Shown: positions 26,421-34,985, counted from the first letter of the stretch. The stretch: DNA of 64,000 nucleotides from CAIKMD01 sp963740675 (GCA_963740675.1 CAVUFS010000001.1:248001-312000), one strand, 5' to 3'. Notes: a model not told the origin generated them from the letters alone. Numbers and translations are program-made.

Positions 26421-27374
26421 ATGAGCGACGCATTCAAACTGGCGACGGTGTCGAGCGCGGGCAGCCCGCGTTTCGTCGCGCTGGTGCTCGACGATAAATC
26501 CGTGGCACTCAACGCCGTGCTGCCGCATGTCGCGTCGGCGCAGAAGGCGCCGCTCGATTCCGGCACGATGCTGGGGCTCCTCGGCCAGTGGGAGCGCAGC
26601 TTCGACGTGATGAGCGAGGCGGTTGCGCTGCTCAAGAAAGCCGGCCTGCAGGACAAGCGCTGGTCCGATGCGGTCGCGCCGGTCGATGCCGTGCGTGTCC
26701 ACGCGCCGATCGCGCGGCCGCCGAAGATGTTCTACGCCGCGATCAACTATCCGCGGCCCGACCGCCCGCCGCGCGACGATAAGAAAGACAACATCGTCCG
26801 CCGGCCCTACATGTTCGAGAAGACGGCCAGCGCCGTCACCGGTCCTTACGATGATGTCGTGAAGCCCAAGGCCTATAACGATATCGACGGCGAGGTCGAG
26901 CTCGGCGTTGTCATCGGCAAGCCCGGCAAGAGCATCCCGGCCGACCGTGCGATGGAGCATGTCGCCGGCTTTGTGATCTGCAACGATCTGACGGTGCGGA
27001 ATTTCCGCGTGCCGGGCGAGTTGCCGGTGCCGGGCGCCGATTGGCTCGGCAGCAAATGCTGGGACGGTTTCGCGCCGCTCGGGCCCTATCTGGTGCCGCG
27101 GCAATTCGTGCCCAATTGCCGCAATCTCCGCCTCACGCTGAAGGTGAACGGCGACATTCGCCAGGACGGCAACACCAAGGACATGATCCATTCGCCCGAG
27201 GCACAGGTCGCGCATATGTCGAATCAGCTCGCGCTCGAGCCGGGCGATGTGATCTCGACCGGCACGCCAAACGGCATCGGTATCTACACCGGCATTTTTA
27301 TCAAGACCGGCGATCTCATCGAATGTGAGATCGACGGGCTCGGCGTGCAGCGCAACCGGTTGGTCGCGGAGTAG
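26421..27374 (+). CDS. Fumarylacetoacetate hydrolase (FAH) family protein
   Basis: 317-residue FAH-superfamily enzyme; members hydrolyse or decarboxylate beta-diketo acids in aromatic catabolism using a divalent metal. Metal ligands are visible as E158 and E160 (IDGEVELGVVIGK) and D189 (VICNDLTVR); the substrate loop FYAAINYPRP and the C-terminal LEPGDVISTGTPNGIG are typical. Last gene of the run starting at 24447. It is convergent with the cytochrome gene, with one base between the stops. Confidence 0.9.
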   Translation: MSDAFKLATVSSAGSPRFVALVLDDKSVALNAVLPHVASAQKAPLDSGTMLGLLGQWERSFDVMSEAVALLKKAGLQDKRWSDAVAPVDAVRVHAPIARPPKMFYAAINYPRPDRPPRDDKKDNIVRRPYMFEKTASAVTGPYDDVVKPKAYNDIDGEVELGVVIGKPGKSIPADRAMEHVAGFVICNDLTVRNFRVPGELPVPGADWLGSKCWDGFAPLGPYLVPRQFVPNCRNLRLTLKVNGDIRQDGNTKDMIHSPEAQVAHMSNQLALEPGDVISTGTPNGIGIYTGIFIKTGDLIECEIDGLGVQRNRLVAE

Positions 27375-27375
27375 G

Positions 27376-27711
27376 TTACTTCGCCGCGTGGGTCGGGTGG
27401 TCGGTCGCGAGATAGGTCGCGAGGTATTTGCTCACCGCGTCGACGTCCTCGGGGAAGAGTTGCGCGCCGTTCCGGACCATTTGCAGCACGGTCGTGTGCC
27501 ATTCCGCGGCGGTCTTCTGCGCCGCGAGGATCTTGTCCGATTGATGACAGGCGCCGGCGCAGAATTCGAGCACCGAATCCTTGCCCGGCCCGTCGGGGAG
27601 CTTGCCCGCAAAAGGGTCGGGCTGGCGCTCCTGCGCCCAAGAAGCGGCGGCAAGGCCGGCGGTGGCAATGCCGGCAGCGACGACGATGGCCAACAAGGTG
27701 CGCATGGGCAT
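27376..27711 (-). CDS. Small c-type cytochrome with CxxxCH heme motif
   Basis: 111-residue exported protein. Signal peptide MRTLLAIVVAAGIATAGLAAASWAQ, then one heme site C51-A-G-A-C55-H56. This has three rather than two residues between the cysteines, a known but uncommon variant. The rest (TAAEWHTTVLQMVRNGAQLF...VSKYLATYLA) resembles small cytochrome domains associated with periplasmic dehydrogenases, with Met as possible axial ligand. Its ATG overlaps the natural TGA of the ThDP enzyme by one base (TGATG), so they are coupled. A frameshift in that gene makes the two look fused. Confidence 0.75.
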   Translation of the reverse strand: MPMRTLLAIVVAAGIATAGLAAASWAQERQPDPFAGKLPDGPGKDSVLEFCAGACHQSDKILAAQKTAAEWHTTVLQMVRNGAQLFPEDVDAVSKYLATYLATDHPTHAAK

Positions 27712-29619
27712 CAGACTTTCTTCGTACGCTGCTCGGCGACCGAATAGCGCGGATACCATGTCGAATTCGGCGAGCGGCCCGACGCGCTCCGCGACCACGT
27801 CGAGAACGAAGGGCCGTCCTTCCTTGGTCTCGCGCACGCCGGCTTTTAGCGCGTCGGCGATCTGGCCGGGCTTGGTCACGGTCGCGCCTTTGACGTCGAA
27901 GGCTTTCGCCGCCTGCTCGAAGCTGACATCGGGATTGCCAAGATAGGAGCCGAGATCGAGCTTTGCGGCTTGCATCTTCGGTGCCATCGGCATCACGCGC
28001 ATGCGCGTATCGTTGAAGCTCCGATTGTTGAAGACGATGTAGAGCACCGGCGCTTCGAAGCGGCGCGCAGCCCAAAGCGCTTCGATCTGGCCCATCAGGA
28101 AAGCGCCGTCGCCAATGAGGCACGCAACCTGGCGATCGGGTTTGGCCATCTTGATGCCGACCGATGCGCCGACCGACCAGCCGAGACCCGAGCCCACGGT
28201 GCGGCCATAGAGCTCCTTGTTGCCGTGGCCGAATTCGAACCACGGCAGAACACGCGGCATTGCCGAATTGAATTCGTGATTGATGATCGCGTCCTTCTCG
28301 AGGATCAGGTTGGCCTCGCGCGCGACGCGCTCCCAGGCGATCGGCTCGGAATCAAGATGATCGGCGACGAGCTGCTCGCGCGCCTGTTTGAGCTTCTGGT
28401 TGAAAGCGGTGGATTCTGGATGCGATCCTTCGCGCGTCTGCTTGTTCGCCGCGCTCATCGATTGCGACAGCGCATCGACCAGCGCTCGCGCCGTCTCGCG
28501 CACATTGGCGACGATCGAGATATCGGCGGGGTTGAGCTTCGCCATATCGTTCGGTATCGAGGCCGCTTCGATCAGTTTCCAGTTGCGCGGCACCACCGGA
28601 TTCGGCCCGTCCTGATAGAGTGCATGCGCGCCCATCGACAGCATCAGATCGGCGTCCCGGATCGAGCGGAAATTGCCGAGGGTGCGATCGCTCTGGCCGA
28701 TATAGAGCGCGTGGCCGGTCGGGAAATCGGTGTAGGGGCTGAGGCCTTGTACCACCTGCATGCCGACCATCTCGGCGAGCTTCACGACGTCGTCATAAGC
28801 GTCGCTGCGCCACACCTCCATACCGACCATCATGAAAGGCTTCTTCGCCTCGATCAGCATCTGCGCGGCTTTCTCGACGAGCCGCGGATCGGGCTTCGTC
28901 GTGACCGGCACGGTGAACAATTCCTTCGGCGCGATGTCGGCTTTGGCGGTTGCTTCGGCGACATTGGTCGGGATCGAGAGATAGGCCGGCCCGCCCGGCG
29001 GGATGGTCGAGATACGGATCGCATTGCGCACCAGCTCGGGCACGCGGCTCGCCAGCGGAATCTCGAAGCTCCAGCGCGTGAATTGCTTGGTGATCGCGAC
29101 CAGATCGTCGACCGATTCGAAGCCGTCGCGGCCGGTGCCTTCGGTCGTCGCCGTGAAGGCCGAGACGACGAGCGGCACGCCGTCCTTCTTGGCGTTGAAC
29201 ATGTTGAGCATCTGATGCGCCGTGCCGACCGTGCCGTGCACATTGACGAAAGTCGGGTTGTTGCTGGCGAGCGCATAACCACCGGCCATCGAGGTGACGA
29301 TGTTCTCCTCGGGGCCGAGGATAAGATGAATGTCTTTGTCGCCGACCATCGCATCGAGCATCGCCGCGGAAGACGTGCCGTTGCCATAGAAGACGTGTTT
29401 GACGCCGGCTTCCTTGAGTTGCTGAAGCAGCAGATAGGCGCCGGTGCCTTCGACGGTTCGCACGCGGCCGGCGGCGGCTTCCTGCGCCATCACCATCGGT
29501 GCGAGCGCCGACAACACCGATTCCGCTGCTGCGAGCGAGAAACCGGCGGTGGCCATGCCTTTGAGGAAACCGCGCCGATCGATATTGCGCTGGATATAGG
29601 CGTGAACGAGGTCTCGCAT
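27711..29619 (-). CDS. Tat-exported thiamine diphosphate-dependent enzyme (frameshift near 3' end)
   Basis: ThDP enzyme of the acetolactate synthase/benzoylformate decarboxylase superfamily, ~635 residues. N-terminal twin-arginine signal DRRGFLKG (RR at 15-16) followed by a hydrophobic stretch and VMAQEA; cofactor-activating Glu in LGPEENIV; ThDP/Mg motif GDGAFLMGQ...FNN. Near the end the reading frame leaves the homologous path: after GPLAE, skipping one T (plus-strand 27764-27765) gives STWYPRYSVAEQRTKKV and TGA, the normal family C-terminus. As written, the frame runs on through the cytochrome gene. The start follows GGGGAG. Probably periplasmic, donating electrons to the cytochrome (inference). 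Confidence 0.82.
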
Positions 29620-29696
29620 GGCGCCACTCCCCAATTGTCTTTGCTCTTTGCTGCGGGCCCGAGTCCCGCTTGCAAAAAGGGTAATTCGCGGCCTCG

Positions 29697-29748
29697 GCGA
29701 AAGCAAACCGCCGCCGTCTCGCTTGCCGCCGCCCGGTGGGTGTAAGCT
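29697..29748 (+). repeat. Duplicated 52-bp upstream element, copy 1
   Basis: Begins GCGAAAGCAAACCGCCG and ends CCGGTGGGTGTAAGCT; differs from copy 2 (30161-30212) at only about six or seven positions, same orientation. It ends 27 bases before the VOC gene start, the place of a promoter or operator. TTGCCG and TAAGCT inside it could be promoter-like boxes, but the ~14-base spacing is short. Confidence 0.6.
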
Positions 29749-29775
29749 CTGTGAACGCAAGAAAAGAGGCGCCTC

Positions 29776-30162
29776 ATGTTGCGCAAATCGCAGGATCGTC
29801 GTCCGCCGGTCGCGGTCGGCCATGTCATGTTCAAAGCGCGCGATGTCGTAGCGGCGGCCGAATGGTTCGAAACCGTCGGGCTGCGTCCGATCGCCGGCGA
29901 TGAGGATTTCGCGGTGCTGGAGTTGCGCGGCGGCACGCATCTCATCGTGACGCGGGCGGCGCGGCGGCCGAAGCGAGGCGCAGAAGCGCTCTTCGATCTC
30001 ATGGTCGATGATGTCGATGCGATGCGGCGCGCTTTCGCCGCCAAGGGCCTCGGCCCATCGCGCATTCGCCGCGGCTCGATCCATGACTCCTTCGTGCTCG
30101 ACGGGCCGGACGGTGTCCGCTTCACGGTGCGGTCCTCACATACGGGGCGGCGCCCGGTGTGA
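29776..30162 (+). CDS. VOC-family protein (glyoxalase/bleomycin-resistance fold)
   Basis: 128-residue single-module-pair VOC protein: VAVGHVMFKARDVVAAAEWF, ELRGGTHLIV and the closing DSFVLDGPDGVRFTV with the usual metal-ligand strand. It may be a lyase, dioxygenase or binding protein; no residue pins down the reaction. It is divergent from the Tat-ThDP enzyme. A 52-base element just upstream is repeated before the next gene, so the two plus-strand genes may share regulation. Confidence 0.75.
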   Translation: MLRKSQDRRPPVAVGHVMFKARDVVAAAEWFETVGLRPIAGDEDFAVLELRGGTHLIVTRAARRPKRGAEALFDLMVDDVDAMRRAFAAKGLGPSRIRRGSIHDSFVLDGPDGVRFTVRSSHTGRRPV

Positions 30163-30212
30163 GAAAGCGAACCGCCGCTGTCTCGCTTGCCGTCGTTCGG
30201 CGGGTGTAAGCT
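30161..30212 (+). repeat. Duplicated 52-bp upstream element, copy 2
   Basis: GAGAAAGCGAACCGCCG...TTCGGCGGGTGTAAGCT, nearly the same as 29697-29748. It starts on the stop codon region of the VOC gene and ends 38 bases before the secreted-protein gene. Confidence 0.6.
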
Positions 30213-30250
30213 GCGATGGAGGCCTTGGGCGGCGTCGGCAGGGGTGGCTG

Positions 30251-30751
30251 ATGAGTCTTTATCGCTCGATGATGCGATCGGCGGTGGCGATCAGTTTCGC
30301 AGCCGCCGCAATGATCGGCGTAGCCGATGCCGCTGGCATGGCAAAGATCGCCGGCATCGCCTTCGTCGATTCCAACACTACCGGCAAGGGCTCGCGCGCG
30401 AGCTTGCCGGCTGCGGCGAAAATATATGCGCCCGGGACGAAGATCACCGGCACGGCCGGCTGTCCGACGACGCGCTATCGCACCGACGGGCTCATCGTCG
30501 CGGTGATCGATTACGAAGGCGCACCGACAGCGGGCAGTCTGCAGGTCCTGCGACAATTGCCGAGTGGCCAGCAATTCGCCGACGCGCCTTATTATCTCGA
30601 CATGAATCCTGGCCGGGTGCTGCAATATCTCGGCCCGCTTTTCGACAATGCGAATTACACGCTGCGTCTTACTTGGGGACTTGGCCAGGCGCAGAATTCG
30701 CAGGCGGCAGCAAGCTTCACACTGGCGCGTCATTGCCCGCAGGCGCGTTAG
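30251..30751 (+). CDS. Secreted protein of unknown function
   Basis: 166 residues with a Sec signal peptide (SAVAISFAAAAMIGVADAAG). The mature part is beta-rich with two or three cysteines (TAGCPTTRY and a C-terminal RHCPQAR that could pair in a disulphide) and no domain I recognise. The ATG at 30251 follows GGGGTGG, a moderate ribosome site. It is preceded by copy 2 of the duplicated 52-base element and followed after 20 bases by the Rieske-flavodoxin gene. Confidence 0.65.
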   Translation: MSLYRSMMRSAVAISFAAAAMIGVADAAGMAKIAGIAFVDSNTTGKGSRASLPAAAKIYAPGTKITGTAGCPTTRYRTDGLIVAVIDYEGAPTAGSLQVLRQLPSGQQFADAPYYLDMNPGRVLQYLGPLFDNANYTLRLTWGLGQAQNSQAAASFTLARHCPQAR

Positions 30752-30771
30752 CGATACGAAGGGAAGATGCA

Positions 30772-31872
30772 ATGAGCGACGGCGAAGACTGGGTCGATAT
30801 CGGCGTGGCCGAGGAACTGTCGCGGCTTTCGGTGCAGCGCGTGCTCGCGCGCCGCTTGCCCCTGGCGGTGTCGTTCAAGGACGGGCGCTTCGGCGCAGTC
30901 TCGAATGTCTGCAATCACGCCGGCGGGCCGCTGGGCGAAGGCGCGCTCGACGGCGAGTACCTCGTCTGCCCGTGGCATCACTGGAAATTCCATCGCACGA
31001 CCGGCCTCGGCGAGCCAGGCTTCGAGGAGGATTGCGTGCCGTCTTTCCCGGTGAAGATCGAGGCCGGTCACGTGCTGGTCAATCTCGCCGCCGCTACCGC
31101 GCGTAACCGCAAGCCACACCCGCCGCATCCGCTGGAGCGCGAGCCTGAGCGGGCGCCCGGCAAGCTGCGCCTCGCCGGCATCGCGACAACGGTGATGGAC
31201 GAAACCTATCCGCGCTTCTCCGGCTCGGATCATCTGCTGCAGCACGCGCTCGAGGCCGCTGCGGCGCAGGGCGCGGAGACCAGGCTTATTGCACTCAACG
31301 CCCTGAAATTTCGCGCGTGCGAGGGCTATTACTCGAAATCGGCCCAGGCCTGCACCTGGCCGTGCTCGATCACGCAAATGGATGAGAGCGATCAGATGGA
31401 TCGCGTCTACGAGGCGCTCGTCCACTGGGCCGATGCGGTCATCGTCGCGACGCCGATCCGCTGGGGCGCGGCGTCATCGCTCTATTTCAAGATGGCCGAG
31501 CGGCTCAACTGCGTGCAGAACGCGATCACCACGCGCAACAAGGTGCTCATCCGCAACAAGGTCGCGGGCTTCATCATCGTCGGCGGCCAGGACAACATCC
31601 AAGCCGTTGCCGGACAGATGCTCGGCTTCTTCTCCGAGCTCGGCTTCCTCTTTCCGCAATTTCCCTACATCGCGCATTCGCGCGGTTGGAGCCACGAGGA
31701 TATGGAGCACAATGTCGAGGTCGTGCGCGAGAGCGAGGAGCTGAAGATGGGAGCGGCCGAGCTCGCGCAGCGTTGTCTTGAATTCGCGCGGCGCCTTATC
31801 GATTCGCATGAGATGACGCCCGAGCACATCATGCGCGGTGGCCGCAAAGCGCATCCGCTCGATATGGAATAA
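30772..31872 (+). CDS. Rieske [2Fe-2S] ferredoxin fused to NAD(P)H-dependent FMN reductase domain
   Basis: 366 residues, two domains. Residues ~5-105 are a Rieske ferredoxin with C-N-H (VCNHAGGPLGEG) and C-P-W-H (VCPWHHWKFH) ligands. A proline/arginine linker (~110-125) leads to a flavodoxin-like NAD(P)H:FMN reductase domain: KLRLAGIATTVMDETYPRFSGS, ADAVIVATPIRWGAASS (the usual flavin loop) and VAGFIIVGGQDNIQAVAGQM. Together they form a self-contained electron-transfer chain NAD(P)H-FMN-[2Fe-2S], which could feed a Rieske oxygenase such as 15702 or 35120, both of which lack a reductase (inference). Confidence 0.8.
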   Translation: MSDGEDWVDIGVAEELSRLSVQRVLARRLPLAVSFKDGRFGAVSNVCNHAGGPLGEGALDGEYLVCPWHHWKFHRTTGLGEPGFEEDCVPSFPVKIEAGHVLVNLAAATARNRKPHPPHPLEREPERAPGKLRLAGIATTVMDETYPRFSGSDHLLQHALEAAAAQGAETRLIALNALKFRACEGYYSKSAQACTWPCSITQMDESDQMDRVYEALVHWADAVIVATPIRWGAASSLYFKMAERLNCVQNAITTRNKVLIRNKVAGFIIVGGQDNIQAVAGQMLGFFSELGFLFPQFPYIAHSRGWSHEDMEHNVEVVRESEELKMGAAELAQRCLEFARRLIDSHEMTPEHIMRGGRKAHPLDME

Positions 31873-31908
31873 CGCGGGAGGCATTCCTCGCCGACGCGTT
31901 CTCAAACC

Positions 31909-31970
31909 GTCATGCCCGCGAAAGCGGGCATCCAATAGGCTTTCTGGACCCCCGCTTTCGCGGGGGTGAC
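31909..31970. repeat. Dispersed palindromic repeat (type A)
   Basis: GTCATGCCCGCGAAAGCGGG and the outer half ACCCCCGCTTTCGCGGGGGT form two adjoining hairpins between convergent genes, where they could stop transcription in both directions. Confidence 0.85.
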
Positions 31971-32000
31971 GATCAAATATCGGAGGCTAGTCGTTGCTTC

Positions 32001-32747
32001 TTACGGCTTCTGGAATTTCAGCACGTAGATGTCGATCGGGGTCTTCGCGCCGAAGATGATGAAGTCGTGCGTGTCGCTGGGTGCGCGCAGGAAATTGCCT
32101 TCACCGACGAATTTGAACCCCGCCGCTTCGATTTCGCGCTTCTCGATCGCTTCATCGAGACGGTGGAATTGCTTGCTCGTCGTGACCGGTGCGCCCGGTG
32201 CCGCTGCGTAGTCGGCGACGACAAGCGTGCCGCCGGATTTCAGCGCGTCGAACATCGCCTTGTCCATCTTGGCGCGATCGGTCGCTGTGTTGGCGACATC
32301 GTGATAGCCGAAAAGGAAGGTGACGAGATCGAGATCCTTGATGCCAGCCGGGATCGGATTCTCGAAAGGCTGCACGTCCGAAACGACATTCTTCATCGCC
32401 GGCCGCTCCATTCGCGCCTTGAATGCGTCCATCGGTTTCTGCGGCAGGCCCGGATCGTTTTGCGCATAGACCGTTCCGTTGGGCGCGACGCAGCGCGCCA
32501 TCAGCTCGGTGCTGTAACCGGCGTCGGCCGCCATATCGAGCTCCTTCATGCCCGGCCGGCAGCCGGTGAAGGCGAGCATCTCCGCCGCGTGCCGGCGCTG
32601 GTCGTTCTGCTTATCGGCGTCGGTGCGATCGGGTTGGGCAAGGATCGCGTTGTAATCGGGAAGGCTTTGCGATGCGGCTCGATCGCTGGTGGCCAGCACC
32701 AGGGTCAGCGCGATCAGTGACAGCGAAAATCCAGCGAATCCTCTCAT
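32001..32747 (-). CDS. Exported methyltransferase-fold protein (COG4798-like)
   Basis: 248 residues with a signal peptide (FSLSLIALTLVLATSDRAASQS) followed by a class I SAM-methyltransferase-like domain. Motif I is degenerate: KELDMAADAGYSTELMAR lacks the usual GxGxG. Later strands are recognisable (LDLVTFLFGYHDVAN, LKSGGTLVVADYAA). I place it in the COG4798 'predicted methyltransferase' group, whose members are often exported; real methyltransferase activity outside the cytoplasm is doubtful. Divergent from the DctP gene. Confidence 0.75.
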   Translation of the reverse strand: MRGFAGFSLSLIALTLVLATSDRAASQSLPDYNAILAQPDRTDADKQNDQRRHAAEMLAFTGCRPGMKELDMAADAGYSTELMARCVAPNGTVYAQNDPGLPQKPMDAFKARMERPAMKNVVSDVQPFENPIPAGIKDLDLVTFLFGYHDVANTATDRAKMDKAMFDALKSGGTLVVADYAAAPGAPVTTSKQFHRLDEAIEKREIEAAGFKFVGEGNFLRAPSDTHDFIIFGAKTPIDIYVLKFQKP

Positions 32748-32876
32748 GGCATCCTCTTCCTGGGCGTTGATGGCGGGCGAGTGTGCGCGCCGGACCGGCC
32801 GGCCGCAAGCGCCTTGCCTACACGATCGCGTGTTGAAATAATCCCGCTAATTAATTGTGACAAAAAGGGGATGGGG

Positions 32877-33890
32877 ATGAAACGGGCAATCTGGACCACG
32901 TGTCTTACGACAGTGCTTATCGTTGCAGGGGTGGCCGCTGCTTCGGCCGACGATCTGGTGCTGAAATTCGTGACACTCGATAACCCCGATGCGCATCACA
33001 ATGTGCGCATCCACCATCCTTGGGCGGAGCGCATCAATCAGCAGGCGCATGGGCTCTTCCGCATTCAGGTTTTCGACGGCGCGTCGATCGCCAATCAGCT
33101 CAACGTCTATAGCCGTGTGCAAGATGATGTTGCGCAGATCGGCTGGGGTCTGCCCGATCTCGCGACCGGCAAATTCAAGCTGACGCAGGTGGTCGAGCTG
33201 CCTTACCTCACGAACAGCTCCGAGGAAGCCTCGGTCGCCTTCTGGCGGCTTTATAAGACCGGCTTGCTCGATAGCGATTTCGATCAGATCGTGCCGCTGA
33301 AGCTGATCGTCTTCCCGCAATCGGGCGAGCAGTTCCGCGAGAAGCCGGCGACGCTCGACAATCTCAACGGGCTCAAAGTCGTTGTCGGCAGCAAGATCAC
33401 CGCCGATGTCGCGGCGGCACTGGGCGGCGCGCCCTTGGCCTTTCCGATCAATCAATATTACGAGGTGCTGCAACGCGGCACGGCCGATGTCGTGCAGGTG
33501 GGCTGGACCGCGTTCCAGCCCTTCAAGCTCGCCGAAGTGACGAAATATCATCTCGACGTGCCGCTCGGCAGCGCGCCCGGTTATGTCTTCATGGCGAAGA
33601 AGAAATTCGATGCGCTGCCTGCCGACGTGCAGAAAATCCTGATGGCGAACGCCGGTGAGGGCGAGAGCCGACAGTTCGGCAAATTCTGGGACGATGTGAA
33701 CAGCGAATGGCGCGCTTCAACCGCGAAGCTGCCCGGCCACACCTTGCTGAAGCTGACGCCCGAGCAGGACAAGGCCTGGCATGATCGGGTCGAGACGGTG
33801 ACCAATGCCTGGGCGAAGAACCAGCCCGGCGGCGAGAAGCTGCTTGCGACTTACCGGCAGATTCTGGCGGATGTGAGGGCGGGGAAGTAG
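32877..33890 (+). CDS. TRAP transporter substrate-binding protein (DctP family)
   Basis: 337-residue periplasmic receptor with signal peptide MKRAIWTTCLTTVLIVAGVAAASA. DctP features: NVRIHHPWAERINQQAHGLFRIQVF near the N-terminus, DVAQIGWGLPDL, the NLNGLKVVVGSKI helix and VQVGWTAFQPFKLAEVTKYH. Binds an organic acid for a TRAP permease; no permease is adjacent and the fused DctQM at the left edge is over 30 kb away. The ATG at 32877 sits six bases after AAAAGGGG; an ATG at 32871 is less well spaced. Confidence 0.88.
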   Translation: MKRAIWTTCLTTVLIVAGVAAASADDLVLKFVTLDNPDAHHNVRIHHPWAERINQQAHGLFRIQVFDGASIANQLNVYSRVQDDVAQIGWGLPDLATGKFKLTQVVELPYLTNSSEEASVAFWRLYKTGLLDSDFDQIVPLKLIVFPQSGEQFREKPATLDNLNGLKVVVGSKITADVAAALGGAPLAFPINQYYEVLQRGTADVVQVGWTAFQPFKLAEVTKYHLDVPLGSAPGYVFMAKKKFDALPADVQKILMANAGEGESRQFGKFWDDVNSEWRASTAKLPGHTLLKLTPEQDKAWHDRVETVTNAWAKNQPGGEKLLATYRQILADVRAGK

Positions 33891-33909
33891 CGGGCCGTTA
33901 TTTTTATTC

Positions 33910-33973
33910 GTCACCCCCGCGAAAGCGGGGGTCCACGGAAGCGGACTGGATGCCCGCTTTCGCGGGCATGACG
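33910..33973. repeat. Dispersed palindromic repeat (type A)
   Basis: GTCACCCCCGCGAAAGCGGG and the outer half TGCCCGCTTTCGCGGGCATG form adjoining hairpins between the convergent DctP and LigB-like genes, a position suited to bidirectional termination. Confidence 0.85.
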
Positions 33974-33980
33974 GATTGGA

Positions 33981-34985
33981 TTAGGCCGTAGGCGGCGCCC
34001 AGTGCACGAAGCCCATAGCGTTGCCGGTGCCGGCGATCGAGCGGTAGCACGGCACATAATCGACGAGGTTGAAGTCGAAGCCGAGCGCGGCCATCGCGCC
34101 GGCGACCGGCACCCAATTCTTGATCTCGGATGTGCCTGACTGGAATGTGTCCTCGCCAAGCGCGGCGAGGTCGTCGATGCGCCCCATCTTCATCGCGTCG
34201 ATGAAGGTCTGGTCGATGCTCTCATCGATGACGAAATGGCTGAGGCCGCCGGAAGCGATCAGCGCGACACGGTGATTGCCCGGCCAGCTCTCGATCGCGC
34301 GCGCCAGCGTCTTGCCGAATTCATAGCAGCGGCGGATCGTCGGCTGGTTTGGCGGGTAGTAGGTATTGCACGCGAGGGGCACGCAGGGGACGAGCTTGTC
34401 GCCCATGATCTGGCGATAGACGAAGCCATAGGCATGAGGCGTCTCATCGCCCGGCAGGCGTTTCATCGCCGCAACGTCGAAACCGTTGCCGATCATCTCG
34501 CCGATCAAGTGCTTGCCGAGCTCGGGAACGCAGGGATAGCGCGCGCCGCTCGGCGGCACATGGCCGGGCACGGCGACCAGCGTACCGATCGCGGCCTTGG
34601 CCTCGCGCTCTTTTGTCCAGGGATTGTTGACCAGCTCCTCGCCCCAGAAGACGGTGAAAGCCGGGACGCTCAATTCGTCGAACATCTCCATGTGGTCGTT
34701 GCCCATGATGACGACCACATCGGGCGCGGCGGCATCGAAGATCTTGGCAAGCTTATCGAGCGCCGTGCGGCAGGCGGCATGGCGGCTACGCCACAGCTCC
34801 GGCGTGATCTCTTTCTCGAAATGGCTTTCGGCGCGCGCCGCGACCAGCTCGTCGAAGCTCCACATCCGGCCTTTCCAGGGATGCTTCACGGTGCGGTCGA
34901 ATTGGGCACGCAGGGTCCATTGGTCGGGCGGGGTCGAGAGCATCGGCCCGTGCGAGGTGCCCAGCCCTAGAACGATCTTTGCCAT
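33981..34985 (-). CDS. Class III (LigB-type) extradiol ring-cleavage dioxygenase catalytic subunit
   Basis: 334-residue LigB-superfamily protein using Fe(II) to cleave catechol-type rings outside the diol. N-terminal active-site His in LGLGTSHGPMLSTPP, metal/acid-base region VIMGNDHMEMFDEL and the late catalytic His in IASGGLSHFVIDE are all visible. The alpha (LigA) subunit found in protocatechuate 4,5-dioxygenase is absent locally. It sits between a TRAP receptor and a Rieske oxygenase gene (divergent), consistent with ring hydroxylation then meta-cleavage. Confidence 0.85.
   Translation of the reverse strand: MAKIVLGLGTSHGPMLSTPPDQWTLRAQFDRTVKHPWKGRMWSFDELVAARAESHFEKEITPELWRSRHAACRTALDKLAKIFDAAAPDVVVIMGNDHMEMFDELSVPAFTVFWGEELVNNPWTKEREAKAAIGTLVAVPGHVPPSGARYPCVPELGKHLIGEMIGNGFDVAAMKRLPGDETPHAYGFVYRQIMGDKLVPCVPLACNTYYPPNQPTIRRCYEFGKTLARAIESWPGNHRVALIASGGLSHFVIDESIDQTFIDAMKMGRIDDLAALGEDTFQSGTSEIKNWVPVAGAMAALGFDFNLVDYVPCYRSIAGTGNAMGFVHWAPPTA

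Noticed and set aside
27376..30084. A 902-codon minus-strand frame that would encode a ThDP enzyme fused to a cytochrome with a long N-terminal extension
   Set aside because: The N-terminal ~155 codons lie upstream of the Tat signal and are antisense to the VOC gene, and the C-terminal fusion arises from a one-base frameshift; the natural stop overlaps the cytochrome start.
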